64,000 nt of DNA from Plotosus lineatus (lineage: Eukaryota > Chordata > Actinopteri > Siluriformes > Plotosidae), in the NCBI GenBank assembly GCA_024760905.1, contig CM045737.1:17175848-17239847 (forward strand), given 5' to 3'. The notes under the pieces were generated by a model. The model searched no databases, was not told the DNA's origin, and worked only from the letters and a program-made list of their open reading frames with translations. Made by a program: the position numbers and the translations under genes. Shown here piece by piece: positions 31,513 to 42,849 of the stretch. The stretch's first letter is position 1. Each line of letters begins with the position of its first letter.

Positions 31513-33030
31513 TCAGGGGTCGCCACTGCAAATCATCCGCCTCCACCTCACCCTGTCCTCCGCATCTTCTTTTCTGACTCCAACGACCTTCATGTCTTCC
31601 TTCACCACATCCATAAATCTCTTCTTCGGTCTTCCTCGAGGCCTTCTGCCTGGTAGTTCCAACCTCAGCATCCTACTGCCAATATACTCACTATCCCTCC
31701 TCTGTACATGTTCAAACCATCTCAATCTAGCCTCTCTGACTTTGTCTCCAAAACATCTTACGTGGGCTGTCCCTCTGATATACTCATTTCTGATCCTATT
31801 CATCCTCGTTACTCCCAGGGAGAACCTCAACATTTTCATCTCCGCTACCTCCAGCTCTGCCTTCTGCCTTTTCCTCAGCGCCACTGTTTCTAAGCCATAC
31901 AACATCGCTGGCCTCACCACCATCTTGTACACTTTTCCCTTCATTCTTGTTGACACTCTCCTATCGCACATCACACCGGATACTTTTCTCCAACCATTCC
32001 AGCCTGCCTGCACACGCTTCTTCACCTCTTTTCCACACTCTCCATTGCTCTGGATTGTTGAGCTTAAGTACTTAAAATCCTCCACCTTCGTTATCTCTGC
32101 TCCCTGTAACATCACCGTTCCTCCTGGGTCCTTCTCATTCACACACATGTATTCTGATTTTCTGAGGCTAACCTTCATTCCTCTCCTTTCCAGGGCATAC
32201 CTCCACCTCTCTAGATTTTCCTGCACTTGTTCTCTGCTCTCACTACAGATCACGATGTCATCTGCAAACATCATAGTCCATGGAGATTCTTGTCTCACCT
32301 CGTCTGTCAGCCTGTCCATCACCATAGCAAACAAGAAGGGGCTCAGAGCTGACCCTTGATGCAGTCCCACCTCCACCTTGAATTCGTCGGTCACACCGAC
32401 AGCACACCTCACCACTGTCTTACATCTCTCATCCATGTCCTGCACCACTCTAACATACTTCTCTGCCACTCCAGACTTCCTCATGCAATACCACAGTTCT
32501 TCTCTTGGCACCCTGTCATATGCTTTTTCCAGATCCACAAAGGCACAATGTAGCTCCCTCTGACCTCCTCTGTACTTCTCTATTAACATCCTCAAGGCAA
32601 ACATTGCATCTGTGGTGCTCTTTCCTGGCATGAAACCAAACTGTTGTTCACAAATGCTGACCTCTGCCCTTAGTCTAGCTTCCACTATTCTTTCCCATAA
32701 CTTCATCGTATGGCTCATCAACTTTATCCCTCTGTAGTTGCTGCAACTCTGCACGTCTCCCTTGTTCTTAAAAATGGGCACCAGCACACATCTCCCCCAC
32801 TCCTCCGGCATCTGCTCACTCTCTAGTACCTTGTTGAATGTTCTTGTCAGAAAATCTACTGCTACCTCTCCTAGACACTTCCATACCTCCACAGGTATAT
32901 CATCAGGACCAACTGCCTTTCCATTCTTCATCCTCTTCAATGCCCTTCTCACTTCACCCTTACTGATCTTTGCTACATCCTGCTCCTCATTCATCAGCTC
33001 TTCAAAGTACTCTTTCCATCTTTCCAGCAC
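31513..33030 (-). pseudogene. LINE copy C reverse transcriptase, open for 505 codons
   Basis: Reverse transcriptase that would copy the LINE RNA at the nicked target. Motifs by residue: NYRGIKL (98-104), QFGFMPGKST (130-139), motif A VDLEKAYD (165-172), motif B GLHQGSALSP (222-231), motif C FADD (255-258). The C-terminal domain has LRWFEHVQRRDSEYIG and GRRPRGRPKKRFMDVV. No stop inside. It lacks its own start and its upstream domain is out of frame, so it is a pseudogene, though a young one. Confidence 0.88.
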
Positions 33031-33583
33031 TTCCCTCTCTGTCCTTTATCAATCTAACTTGCTGCACGTCCTTCCCATCTCTATTTCTCTGCTGTGCCAA
33101 CCTGTATAGATCATTTTCTCCCTCTTTACTATCAAACCTATCATACAAGTCATCATACGCCCTCTGTTTGGCCTTAGCCACTGCTACTTTCGCCTTACGC
33201 TGTGTCTCCCTGTACTCCTGTTTACTCTCTTCGGTCCTCTCAATGTCCCACTTCTTCTTGGCTAACCTCTTCCTTTGTACACACTCCTGCACTTCCTCAT
33301 TCCACCACCAAGTCTCCTTATCTACTTTCCTTCCAGAGGACACGCCAAGCACTCTCCTACCTGTGTCCCTGATCACATTTGCTGTGGTTGTCCAGTCATT
33401 TGGAAGCACTTCCTGGCCACCCAAAGCCTGTTTCAACTCCTCCTTGAAGACAACACGACACTCTTCCTTTTTCAGCTTCCACCACTTTGTCTTCTGCTCT
33501 GCCTTTGCCTTTTTCACCTTTCTCACCATCAGAGTCATCCTGCACACCACCATCCTATGCTGTTTGGCAACACTCTCACCCAC
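33002..33583 (-). pseudogene. LINE copy C linker region
   Basis: Residues between endonuclease and reverse transcriptase: WWKLKKEECRVVFKEELKQA, WTTTANVIRDTGRRVLGVSS, ETWWWNEEVQECVQ, LYRLAQQRNRDGKDVQQVRL. After DREG the frame is lost by the 23-nt deletion that copy B does not have. Confidence 0.78.
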
Positions 33584-34446
33584 GATGACTTTGCAGTCAC
33601 TGACTTCTTCAAATTACATCGCCTACACAAGATGTAGTCTACCTGTGTGCTCCTACCTCCGCTTTTATAAGTCACCCTATGCTCCTGTTTCTTCTCAAAG
33701 AAAGTATTCACCACAGCCATTTCCATCCTTTTTGCAAAATCTATCAACATCTGTCCTTCTGCGTTCCTGTCCTGGATACCAAACCTGCCCATCACTTCCT
33801 CGTCCCCTCTGTTGCCTGCACCAACATGTCCATTGAAGTCTGCACCAATGACCACTCTTTCACCTCTGGTGGTACTCTGCATCACTTCATCTAAGTCACT
33901 CCAGAATCTCTCCTTCTCTTCTAGCTCACATCCTGCCTGTGGGGCATAAGCACTAACAACATTGAGCATCACACCTTCAATTTCTAACTTGAGACTCATC
34001 ACTCTGTCTGACATTCTTTTCACTTTTAGAACATTCCTGACAAACTCCTCCTTCAAGATGACTCCGACTCCATTTCTCTTCCCATCCACACCATGATAAA
34101 ATAGCTTAAACCCTGCTCCTAAGCTTTTAGCTTTGCTTTCTTTCCACCTGGTCTCCTGAACACACAGTATGTCCACCTTCCTCCTCTGCATCATGTCAAC
34201 CAGCTCTCTACCTTTTCTGTGCATAGTTCCAACATTCAAAGTCCCCACTCTCAGTCCTAGACTCATGCCTTTCCTCTTCTCTCTCTGCCTACGGACACGC
34301 CTCCCACCTCTCCTTCTTCGACGTCTTCGACCAACAGTAGTCCAATTTCCATCAGCACCCTGTTGATTGACAGCACTGATGGCGGTCGTTGTTAACCCGG
34401 GCCTCGACCGATCCGGTATGGAGGTAATACTTTTGATTTGCATCAT
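33535..34446 (-). pseudogene. LINE copy C endonuclease domain
   Basis: AP-endonuclease-like domain: GTLNVGT (68-74), QETRW (97-101), SAYAPQ (165-170), GADFNGHVG (201-209), TQVDYIL (267-273). An Arg block GRRRRRRRGGRRVRRQ precedes it. The domain is complete to RRCNLK (residue 280), where a frameshift adds about 22 unrelated residues. Confidence 0.85.
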
Positions 34447-34636
34447 AAATAATTGGCAGTGGTTTTACGTCGGATGCCCTTCCTGACACAACCCTCTGCA
34501 TTTCTCCAGGCTTGGGACCGGCATGAGGGGGAGAGACACTGGTTAGTGCCCCCCCCACCTCATGGCTGCATTAAAATTAAAATAAAATTTCATTTAACAC
34601 TGTGTTTTAATGTTTCTTTAATTTGTCTAGTGGACA

Positions 34637-34950
34637 TTAGTGGTCCGGTGGTAGGGTGCTGGCTTACTGATCTCAAGGTCTGAGATTCAAGCTAAAAACT
34701 CTCAACAGGTTGTCACCACTGCCCCCCCTAGTGTAACTAACTGGATTATCAAAGGTCAGCCATGTCTCTCACCGTCTATGGTGAAGGGTATGTCAAAGAA
34801 CCATTGCTGACTTTCTTCAAGAGTAGCAACGATTGCCTGGCAAGCTGTCTGGATGTAATCTACCCTCGCCCAGAGTCGACTGAGATGGGCGCCTGTCTCC
34901 CTGTGACCATAATTAGAATTCAGCAGTTCAGAGAATGAATGAATGATAAT
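34637..34950 (+). mobile_element. SINE type L, diverged
   Basis: TGGTCCGGTGGTAGGGTGCT head, AACTGGATTATCAAAGGTCA body, CCATTGCTGACTTTCTTCAA, tail GGCAAGCTGTCTGGATGTAA to GAATGAATGA. Confidence 0.7.
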
Positions 34951-35349
34951 AGAGGTAGGCGAATGGGCCCCTTTAAGGTTTGCCATTAAGACAGAACATT
35001 TAAATGTCCATTAGAGATAATTTATCCCCAAAAATTTGGGAAATCCCTGAGCTACTTCATCAGTCATTAAGACCCTTGAAGTCCACTGGAGGTATTTTCT
35101 GCACAAGAAACACAAGGTGACATGGCAAAGTCAGGACATGGACCATTGTATCGAAATGATAAATATAGAATCTGCCTAAAAGCCTTTCTGAAAGGCGAAA
35201 TCTGTTGTGTTGAAGCTTTGTCTGCTCGGTACTCATGATAATGACCCAGATAGATAATGAGTTATGGCCCGGTACCAGGCCATAATTACCACTTTCCTCT
35301 GACCCACATGCAACTGTGGCAAAGAACTCAGTCAGGATATACAGTGGAC

Positions 35350-35863
35350 CAGTGGTCTCCAACCTTTTTTTGCACCTGGGACCGGTTTTATGTATGAAAA
35401 TGTTTCCAGTCTTGTTTTGGTGGCTGTCACCGCAGAAAAACCCGCCTTCCAAAGATATGTGGTTGGAAATGGAAGAAAGGCTTTCAGTTCTTCTGTAGCA
35501 ATGTCAGAAACAGTCGTTTTTCAAAATAAGAGCCGGAAGGTCTAAAAAAATAAATAAAAAAAAAAACAATTTTTACCACAACAGATTTTGTTTCTGGACT
35601 GGTATCAAATGATCCATGGAACAGTACTGGTCCATGGACCGGGGGTTGGGGACCCCTGACTTAAAGGGCTGTTTCGCTACCCATATCTACCTAAAGAACA
35701 TCGACAGAACAGCTAAGCAGCTTCAGGCATGTGGTTTGAGTTTCACCATTTCCACTACGATGCTTAAGAGCCCAAAGAATGACTTCAAAAGATTAGTGGA
35801 ACTATAAACTAAAGACAAAGACTAAAGATTAAGACTAAATGGACAGGTGGTTGGGGACCCCTG
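35350..35863 (+). mobile_element. hAT MITE with a doubled right end
   Basis: Left end CAGTGGTCTCCAACC; right ends GGTTGGGGACCCCTG at both 35644-35658 and 35849-35863. Only the outer pair gives an 8-bp duplication, CAGTGGAC (35342-35349) and CAGTAGAC (35864-35871), one mismatch. Between the two right ends lies the 155-bp repeat also seen at 10.9 kb. Confidence 0.7.
35657..35811 (+). repeat. repeat shared with 10893-11067
   Basis: A 49-codon open frame (LKGCFATHIYLKNIDRTAKQ onward) spans it, but the 10.9 kb copy does not keep the frame. Origin unknown. Confidence 0.7.
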
Positions 35864-35957
35864 CAGTAGACTATAATTTGGTGAGCCACTGTTCGTTTAA
35901 AATGAAGATCCAGCACATGTTAGTTATGAGTGGTTATGGGAAATGGATATGGGTGTA

Positions 35958-36419
35958 CAGTGATCCTCGCTACGTCCTGCTTCAGTTTCTGCGACATTAG
36001 TGCATCGCGGGTTTTTCAAAAATATTAATAGAAAAAAATTTAAATAAGGAAATTCAGAAAAAATAGGGGGAAAGTTAATGAAAATGCTGCAAAACGAGGC
36101 CAATTATGCAACAAAAAACCCCCCAAACAAACAAAAAACAACAACCCAACAAAACTACTTACATTTTTGTGAGGTGCGTGCCTGAGTGCGCGCGTATCTG
36201 TATGTGTGTACAGTATTTATATTTTTATTTACATCTAATACATTACTTTTAAGCGTTTAATTGTTATTATAAGCGTGTATAGCATTGAATATGTATATAT
36301 TGATATTATATACACATACATGTACGTATATGTCAGTCAGGGTCGATCCTACTTCGTGGATATCGGCTGTCACGGGGGGATCTCGATCCCCATTAACTGC
36401 GGAAAGTGAGGGAGCCCTG
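35958..36419 (+). mobile_element. Tigger-type MITE family A
   Basis: TA-flanked; CAGTGATCCTCGCTACGTCC and GGAAAGTGAGGGAGCCCTG ends, shared interior (GAGGCCAATTATGCAACAAA, ACATGTACGTATATGTCAGT). Confidence 0.8.
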
Positions 36420-36865
36420 TATATGACCTTTCTTCTTCCAATTGTATATAAAACTTAACTGCCTGGAGTTGATCTGCTTTTGGCTTACAAGACATGTTGT
36501 GCTATTGCGTTTAGTATCCCTTATGTGTCGAACACATTTGGCTTAGCATCATCTGCTATCTGGCAAAGTTGCTGCTAGTCTCGCATATTTTGTTTTCCCA
36601 CACAGGAGGCAGAGAAACACTACCTCTGGTTTAAATCTTTCGCTAATTATCAAGGCCTTGATCTGTCTGAAATGTGCTAAAGCGTGGAAATTTTTTTTTT
36701 TTTTCGAGAATTTCTCCCTTCTTTCTGATTGGCTACATTGTGCTTTCCGCTGATATAACCTCGCACCGCCTACTAATTAACTCCTGGATCCGTTTCTTAC
36801 TTGGGCAGAATTAAGAAGTTTATTAACACTTCGTTATTCATGACCCATACTGTATAGCTGATTCT
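36420..36865. other. no gene recognised
   Basis: AT-rich with a T run at 36690-36704. Confidence 0.35.
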
Positions 36866-37178
36866 CTACATGGGCAAAAGTTTATGGACACCTCAGCTTG
36901 TGGGCTTCTGCCAGACTTGAGCACAAATTACCACACAGACCACTGTTGTGGTTCTTCTGTAGAATACTGTACTGATATGAAAATGCTGTTGTGGTTCTGA
37001 TTCAAGACCTGGACTATCTACTGAGAATCCAAAGCTTAACTCCACTGAACACCTTTAGAAGAAAAGTGGCACTCCTCGCCTGGGTATGACTCAGCGAAGG
37101 AGAACTAAATCTGGAATGGAACAATCAATAAGCACATATGGTCAGGTGTCCACATAAATTTGGCTGAATACTGTACAG
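36866..37178. mobile_element. old Tc1/mariner-type MITE
   Basis: ATGGGCAAAAGTTTATGGAC near 36870 and, inverted, GTCAGGTGTCCACATAAATT near 37140 form imperfect terminal repeats of a family common in fish. Confidence 0.5.
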
Positions 37179-37481
37179 TGTTCCTAGAATATGTATGAAC
37201 CCCAGAATTTTCAATATTTCTGAATAAACATGTAGGTGAAGAGGAACTGATTAAACAAATGAGACAAAAACTTGATCATTTATTTATTGAGGAGAATACT
37301 ACATCCCTCTGTGTAGCAAAAGTATGTGAACACTTAGGGTTATAAGATAAATGTAAGAGAAATAACTGAATAGAAATGTAATTAAAAATAAATTAAACTT
37401 CTGTAATAATCATTTTATTTCTGAAATAATACAGTATTCATTAATAGGTATTAGATTAGATCGAGTATCAGCCTTTGAAAT

Positions 37482-37775
37482 TCCATTCATTTATTATGTT
37501 AATTTGCTGAACCCGTTAATCCTGTTAGATTGCTGGAAGTCTGAAGCCTATTTCAGCTGACTGTGGGTAATGTCAGGGTACACCCTGGACGGTTCACCAG
37601 TCCATTGCAGCAACACACACACACACACACACACAAAACCTAATGTGCATGTTTGTGGACTGTGGGAGGAAACCACAGTACCAGGGGACACTATGCCAAC
37701 ATGGTGGGAACATGCAAACAACACACAGAACCGACCTCACCAAGCCCAGGACTTAATTAAACCCAGGACTGCCAG
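37482..37775 (-). mobile_element. V-SINE, old copy with L2-like tail
   Basis: Complement of TTTGCTGAACCCGTTAATCC, GGTACACCCTGGACGGTTCA, then GTTTGTGGACTGTGGGAGGA and GGTGGGAACATGCAAACAAC. Confidence 0.7.
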
Positions 37776-38404
37776 AGAAGTGATAAAGAAGAATAATTGC
37801 ATTCAAATACATTTTAAATTGAGTCATTGGCAGCACTATCTGAGTGATGTTGATCAACAATGATCAACACTTTCTGAATAAACGGTTGTAGTGTTGAAAT
37901 GTTCAAATGAGCGCCTGAGAATAATTTGTCCATCATTGTTGTTAAAGAAAGAAAAGAAAACCTTGAAATTGCTTTCTTTACCCTGTCATGCACACTTTAT
38001 TTGCCCCTCTCCTACTCAGGTGGCTGGGTTTTTTTAATTTATTTTTTATTTTTTGTGCTCCACCAGGTAAGGTAAGAAGCTGCGTGCAATAATACAATGC
38101 TGCAGCATTCATGTCCAGCATTGCCATGTCAGCCAACCGTGTTTGGAGGCTTTTTAATGGTTTTGTTTATCATTCATAGAAAGCACCTCATCAGAAGTGT
38201 CCCTTATCTGCCACCTGTGCCCACCCCAAAATAATGGCGAAGTACTGAGCACTTCAAAGGGCCATTGATGAGGAGCAAACACAAAGCCTTACACTCTAAT
38301 GTTCTAATATGTGCTTTCCTGTGTATGTATGAAAATGTGGCATACCCCTCTCAGGCCTGTTTGCACATATCTCACTGGTGCACCAGTGGCATGCGTTAAA
38401 GGTA
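37776..38404. other. no gene recognised
   Basis: No supported feature. Confidence 0.35.
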
Positions 38405-38894
38405 CAGGGATCCCTCACTTTCCGCGGTTAAATGGGACCGAGATCCCTCTGTGACCGTCGAATTTCGCGAAATAGGATCAAACCCCCCCCCCCCCCCGAC
38501 TGACGTATACATACATGTATGTGTATATAATATCAATAAATAAATAAATACAATGCTTTAAATTCTTATAATAACAATCAAAAATAATGCATAAGATGTA
38601 AATAAAATATAAATACACGCACATATTTTTATGTGAGGTGTGCATCTGAGTGTGTGGATGCGCATCTGCATACACAGATGTGCGTGCTCACACCCAGATA
38701 CGCACCTCACATAAAAATACTAGTAGTTTTGATGGGAGGTTTTGGGTTTTTTTTATAATTGGCCTTGTTTTTATGGCATTTTCCTTCATATTTTTCTCCT
38801 ATTCTTCTTTAATTCTATGAATAATAATAATTAAAAAAAATCATGATGCACTGAAGCCGCATAAAATGAAGTACGAAGTAGCGAGGGATGCCTG
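38405..38894 (-). mobile_element. Tigger-type MITE family A
   Basis: Ends CAGGGATCCCTCACTTTCCG and GTAGCGAGGGATGCCTG; interior CACATAAAAATACTAGTAGT and GGCCTTGTTTTTATGGCATT. A C run lies at 38483-38497. Confidence 0.8.
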
Positions 38895-39196
38895 TTACAT
38901 GTACGGGGGAATAATCTTTCAGATGGTATGTACTGCGTCAGTAAAACAGCATAACAGTAAACGTAGAGGGTGGAGATATATGCACGCTTCCAGCTCACGC
39001 CTCCTGTTCCCATTTTTACTTCAGCCAGATCATCACATAACCTTCTGCCAATTGTTAATTTTACGCTGGTTATATTGCAGGGCCTAATCCTCTATTGCTA
39101 TGCTGTGTTCGAGGACACATATGGCTTCTAATGTTGTGTGAACAGATTAAAAAGTGCAGTAGGCCACAGCCTCATACCGTTAGCTGTCTGTCTGTC

Positions 39197-39537
39197 TTCC
39201 TTTTGGCTTTTTCCCTTTCACTCGGGAGTCGCCACAGCGAATCATCTGACTCACACGTTTGATTTGGCAGAGGTTTTTACGTCGGATGCCCTTCCTGTCA
39301 CAACCCTTTTAGCAAGGGAGAGAAACACGCTGACGACTTTGCAGCCTACTCTTTACGAAAGTCAGCAATGGTTCTTTTACATGCCTCACACCATAGACAG
39401 TGAGAGACATGGCCCGCCTTTGATAACCCAGTTAGCTGCACTGGGGGGGACAGAGACAACCTTGTGGAGAGCGGGACTCGAACCCCCAACCTTTGGATCA
39501 GCGATCCAGTGCCCTATACCACAAGACCACCACTGTT
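39197..39537 (-). mobile_element. SINE type R, complete
   Basis: Tail complement TTCCTTTTGGCTTTTTCCCT, AGTCGCCACAGCGAATCAT, GACTCACACGTTTGATTTGG, CGGATGCCCTTCCTGTCACA, full body and head. Ends in CTGTCTGTCTGTC, a GACA repeat instead of GAA. No clear target-site duplication. Confidence 0.82.
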
Positions 39538-39870
39538 GGCTCTGATTTATAAATGATTGAATCATTCCTGGTTACTTGGTGCATATGAGAGGCATTTTGC
39601 TTCTGCAAGCTATCAACAGCCATCTTGAATTGAATTAGATTCAACTTTATTGTTATCACATATGTATAAATACAGGGTAACGAAATGCTGTTTAGCATCC
39701 AATCAGAAGTCCAAACAGCAGCAAGTGCAATATATACAGAATGTGCACTATGTACAGTTAGAAGTAGTTATGTACAGATAAAAGCAGCACAAAAGGTGGG
39801 AATAGGCATGCACACATTATGTATAAATAATTTTACAGAGGAGAAATATACAGATGTTCTATATTACTAT

Positions 39871-40183
39871 AAGGTGAAGTCCTTTGGACTTTTTACACCC
39901 GAGCCTGGAGGCTCATCAGGCCGGTGCTTATCCCCGGTTTCCATAGCGTGAAGCAACCAGGAGTTCATCTCCTCCTGGATGGGACGCTAGTCCATCGTGG
40001 GTTACCTTCCCAGTATATTTTTTTACTGGTACCCATTTATACTGCTAGGTGAACAGAGGCACACTTGTGGTTGAGACCTTGCCCAGGCGTCTTAGCACAG
40101 TGAGGTTCTAACTGGGATTTGAACACACACCCTCCCGATCATGAGCCAAGCACCCTAACCACTACGCCAGCGGCTCCACGCTG
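39871..40183 (-). mobile_element. SINE family G, complete except tail
   Basis: Complement of GGCTCATCAGGCCGGTGCTT, CTGGATGGGACGCTAGTCCA, ACTGGTACCCATTTATACTG, ACCACTACGCCAGCGGCTCC. Confidence 0.78.
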
Positions 40184-40280
40184 ATTATGTACTGTATTAA
40201 AAAGCACGTTGATGAAGCTAATAATCGATAATAAAAATAAAGGCAATGGGATTATAAGTACTGAGGACTACAGATACACA
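40184..40280 (-). repeat. inverted duplicate of 14692-14789
   Basis: Same sequence as at 14.7 kb on the opposite strand, again directly against the head of a family G SINE. Confidence 0.75.
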
Positions 40281-40458
40281 CCTGAGTACTCCAGACATGA
40301 TCTTCAGTATGTACACCCTTATACAGATAATCCAATCTGTATATACTGTATATACACACATACACAGCATATCTGTTGTTCATGCATGTTCATGAGCGGT
40401 TCAGAAAAGGAATGAATTAATAAGAACAATAATAATAATATTAAATAGGTTTATACAA

Positions 40459-40590
40459 GGGCAGTGGTGTCCCGGTGGTAAAGTGCCGGATTACTTATCC
40501 CAAGGTCAGAGGTTCAAGCCCCACTATCTACAGGTTGTCACTGTCTCCCCAGTGCAGCTAACTGGGTTATCAAAGGCCAACCATGTCTCC
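40459..40590 (+). mobile_element. SINE type L or R head, 3'-truncated
   Basis: GGCAGTGGTGTCCCGGTGGT head, AGGTTCAAGCCCCACTATC, AACTGGGTTATCAAAGGCCA, then lost. The tail type cannot be told. Confidence 0.7.
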
Positions 40591-40770
40591 GGACCCACTA
40601 TATTACTATACAGAACAGCAAATATACAGATGTCATATATAATATATGCAAATATACAGATGTGCTGTGTGTATGTACTAGTATATATTTATACAGATGT
40701 GCTATAATGTATAAATAGATATACATACAGATGTGCAGTGTGCTATGTATGTACTGTATATACAGTAGTG

Positions 40771-41579
40771 GAAGAAAAGCACTGTGACTAGACTATAACA
40801 GTGGAAGCGTGTACATGTGCATGAATGAGAAGAATGGTACTGCTATGGTGTGGTGTGGATGGGAGAGAAGGTTCAGGTTCAGTAGGGGATGGAGTTCTTC
40901 ACCTACTTTACACAAAAGTATATGTCTGCTCCACACGTCGCTCTGTACTTCTGAGGTAAATTTGTAAAAGACAGCAAAGTCTGGGCGTGTGTTTGTGCTG
41001 GTCAGTGAAAAACGAGGAGTCACTGCAGTCATGCTGCAGTGCTGCAGTCTCCTACAATGCACCTTTGCACAGCTAATCGGGAGCAGACTCGATTCTTTAA
41101 GTTTTAAAATCACCTTCCTCTTGTGTTCTGACCCCCATCTTCCTTCCTATGGCAAGCTGTACTGTTCAATGTATAAACAGTATATCACACACACACTATG
41201 CTTATTGGACTGGTGCAGTAGCAGTACCTATCAATGTCAGTATTTAAAAGTTCTTAGACTAAATCAAGCTGTCCAAGAGCTGTCGAGCCATGTAGCCCAC
41301 ATGGGCAATCAGCCATGTACACTGAGATTACTGCATTGGGGGAAATATACATTTTTTTCCCCTATATTTCAATCTTATTCAAATAATACATGATGTTTTT
41401 GCTTTGCCGGCTCCACAACTCATGCACCTTGTCCTATTCATAAACCCAAACAATCTCGCAAACTGACAACACCCAACAGCAACAATTTCTTTGTAATAAA
41501 ATTGTTTCCTCATCATTACTTATTTTATAAACTTTTTATAAATTGTTTATTTACTGAAACTGGTCCCCCTTTTAAGCTG
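40771..41579. other. no gene recognised
   Basis: No supported feature. Confidence 0.35.
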
Positions 41580-41845
41580 ACTCTGGACAAAGGTACTTTC
41601 ACACCTGGGGCAATCGAAAATATCTGTTGAGTTGATACACACGTCTGTGGACTATGTAAGGAAACCCAGGTGAAAACACCATTGCTGACGGTCGTAAAGA
41701 ATAGGCTGCATTGCAGTCAGTGTGTTTCTGCCCAGCAATGGCCTGGCGAGCTGTCCAAGGTGTACTCTGTTGGCTGAGATTTGCGCCAGCCTCCCTGTGG
41801 CCATAATTAGGATTAATCGGATCAAAAAATGAATGAATAAATGAT
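41580..41845 (+). mobile_element. SINE type L, 5'-truncated, next to a V-SINE scrap
   Basis: From 41668: CACCATTGCTGACGGTCGTA, GCAATGGCCTGGCGAGCTGT, CCATAATTAGGATTAATCGG, AATGAATGAATAAATGA. 41580-41667 holds minus-strand V-SINE words (CTGTGGACTATGTAAGGAAA). Confidence 0.65.
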
Positions 41846-42083
41846 ATTCTACAGCCAATGATGACACTGGCCATGTACCAGTGGCCTATAGTATCTGAAA
41901 AAAACTGCCCAAATATTATGTACAGTACAGACAGGAAATGCAGGAAAAATGCAGGGGGTACATTTTACACAGTCTTTGGGGTTAATATTAAATGACTGGT
42001 AAGATGTAAACCCAACACATGTGCCTGTCTGTACAGAATGTAGTGTGTGGTTCACCAAAAAACAGTCATTGCTTTAGAAAGTA

Positions 42084-42843
42084 CAGTGGTACGTCACCTT
42101 ACGAAAGTCTCACCAAACGAAAAATGCAGGTTACGAAAAGCATTTTCCTAAAATTTTTGTCTCAGGATACGAAACAAGTTCACGTTACGAAAGCACCATC
42201 TTAAAAATTCAAACATTCAAACAATGCACGAGCTGCTCTCCCATCAATGACGTTCAAACATCCCGTCCCGCTGGCCTTTCATTGGCTAACAACTGAGCTG
42301 TCGTTCATGTCTCCTTCATTCAAGCACCATCTTGGACAGGTCCATCCACCTGATGCCATCTTGGACAGGAATCCCATTGCCTAGGAGGAATGACACATCT
42401 ACCTCCCATTGCCTATTATAGAGCTGAATCCACCATGATGCTTTTCGTGTAAAGGACAGAGTTACTGTTGTTTTATGCTTTATTTCTTGACTCGGGCACT
42501 TTAACCTTCCATACACATTTGTAAGATTATAACTCTGCTAAGAAGACATGGTCAACACGTGCACACACACGCGTATGTGATTTCCGGTGCGAGTGAGAAG
42601 AAGAATCGGGCTTGAGTGATATCACAAAGGAATATGGCCAAACCCGTCTACCATCGGTACGATAGTGAAGCAGAAGGAAGTCTTAAAATGTATGCTTTTA
42701 TCATTTTTAAAGGGTTTAGGGGTAGTATTGGGAGCCTTGGAACGACTCGCGCGTTTTACATGTAAAATGCGGTTCAACTTACGAAAAATGCAGGTTACGA
42801 AAAAAGCTCTGGAACGGATGAATTTCGTAAGGTGAAACCTTTC
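42084..42843 (+). mobile_element. pogo/Tigger-type element family B
   Basis: TA, then CAGTGGTACGTCACCTTACG; far end GAATTTCGTAAGGTGAAACC. Interior GGTTACGAAAAGCATTTTCC and AAGGGTTTAGGGGTAGTATT shared with copies at 19.8, 50.4 and 62.5 kb. Confidence 0.75.
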
Positions 42844-42849
42844 GTATAT

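Larger units (their letters stand above)
31485..34578 (-). mobile_element. RTE-like LINE, full length (copy C), disabled
   Basis: Length 3094 bp with a perfect 17-bp target-site duplication AAAATAAAATTTCATTT (31468-31484 and 34579-34595). 5' end AATGCAGCCATGAGG as in copy B. One long coding region (about 1000 codons expected) is broken by a frameshift near 33600 and a deletion of about 23 nt near 33030. Reverse transcriptase part is intact. Tail is (GAA)n. Confidence 0.9.
39620..40770 (+). repeat. AT-rich host repeat with degenerate ATACAGATGTGCT units
   Basis: TTTATTGTTATCACATATGT and GGGTAACGAAATGCTGTTTA open it, a form common in fish repeats. ATATACAGATGT words recur at about 39848, 40621, 40661, 40693 and 40727. 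Two SINEs are inserted in it (39871-40183 and 40459-40590). Confidence 0.5.
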
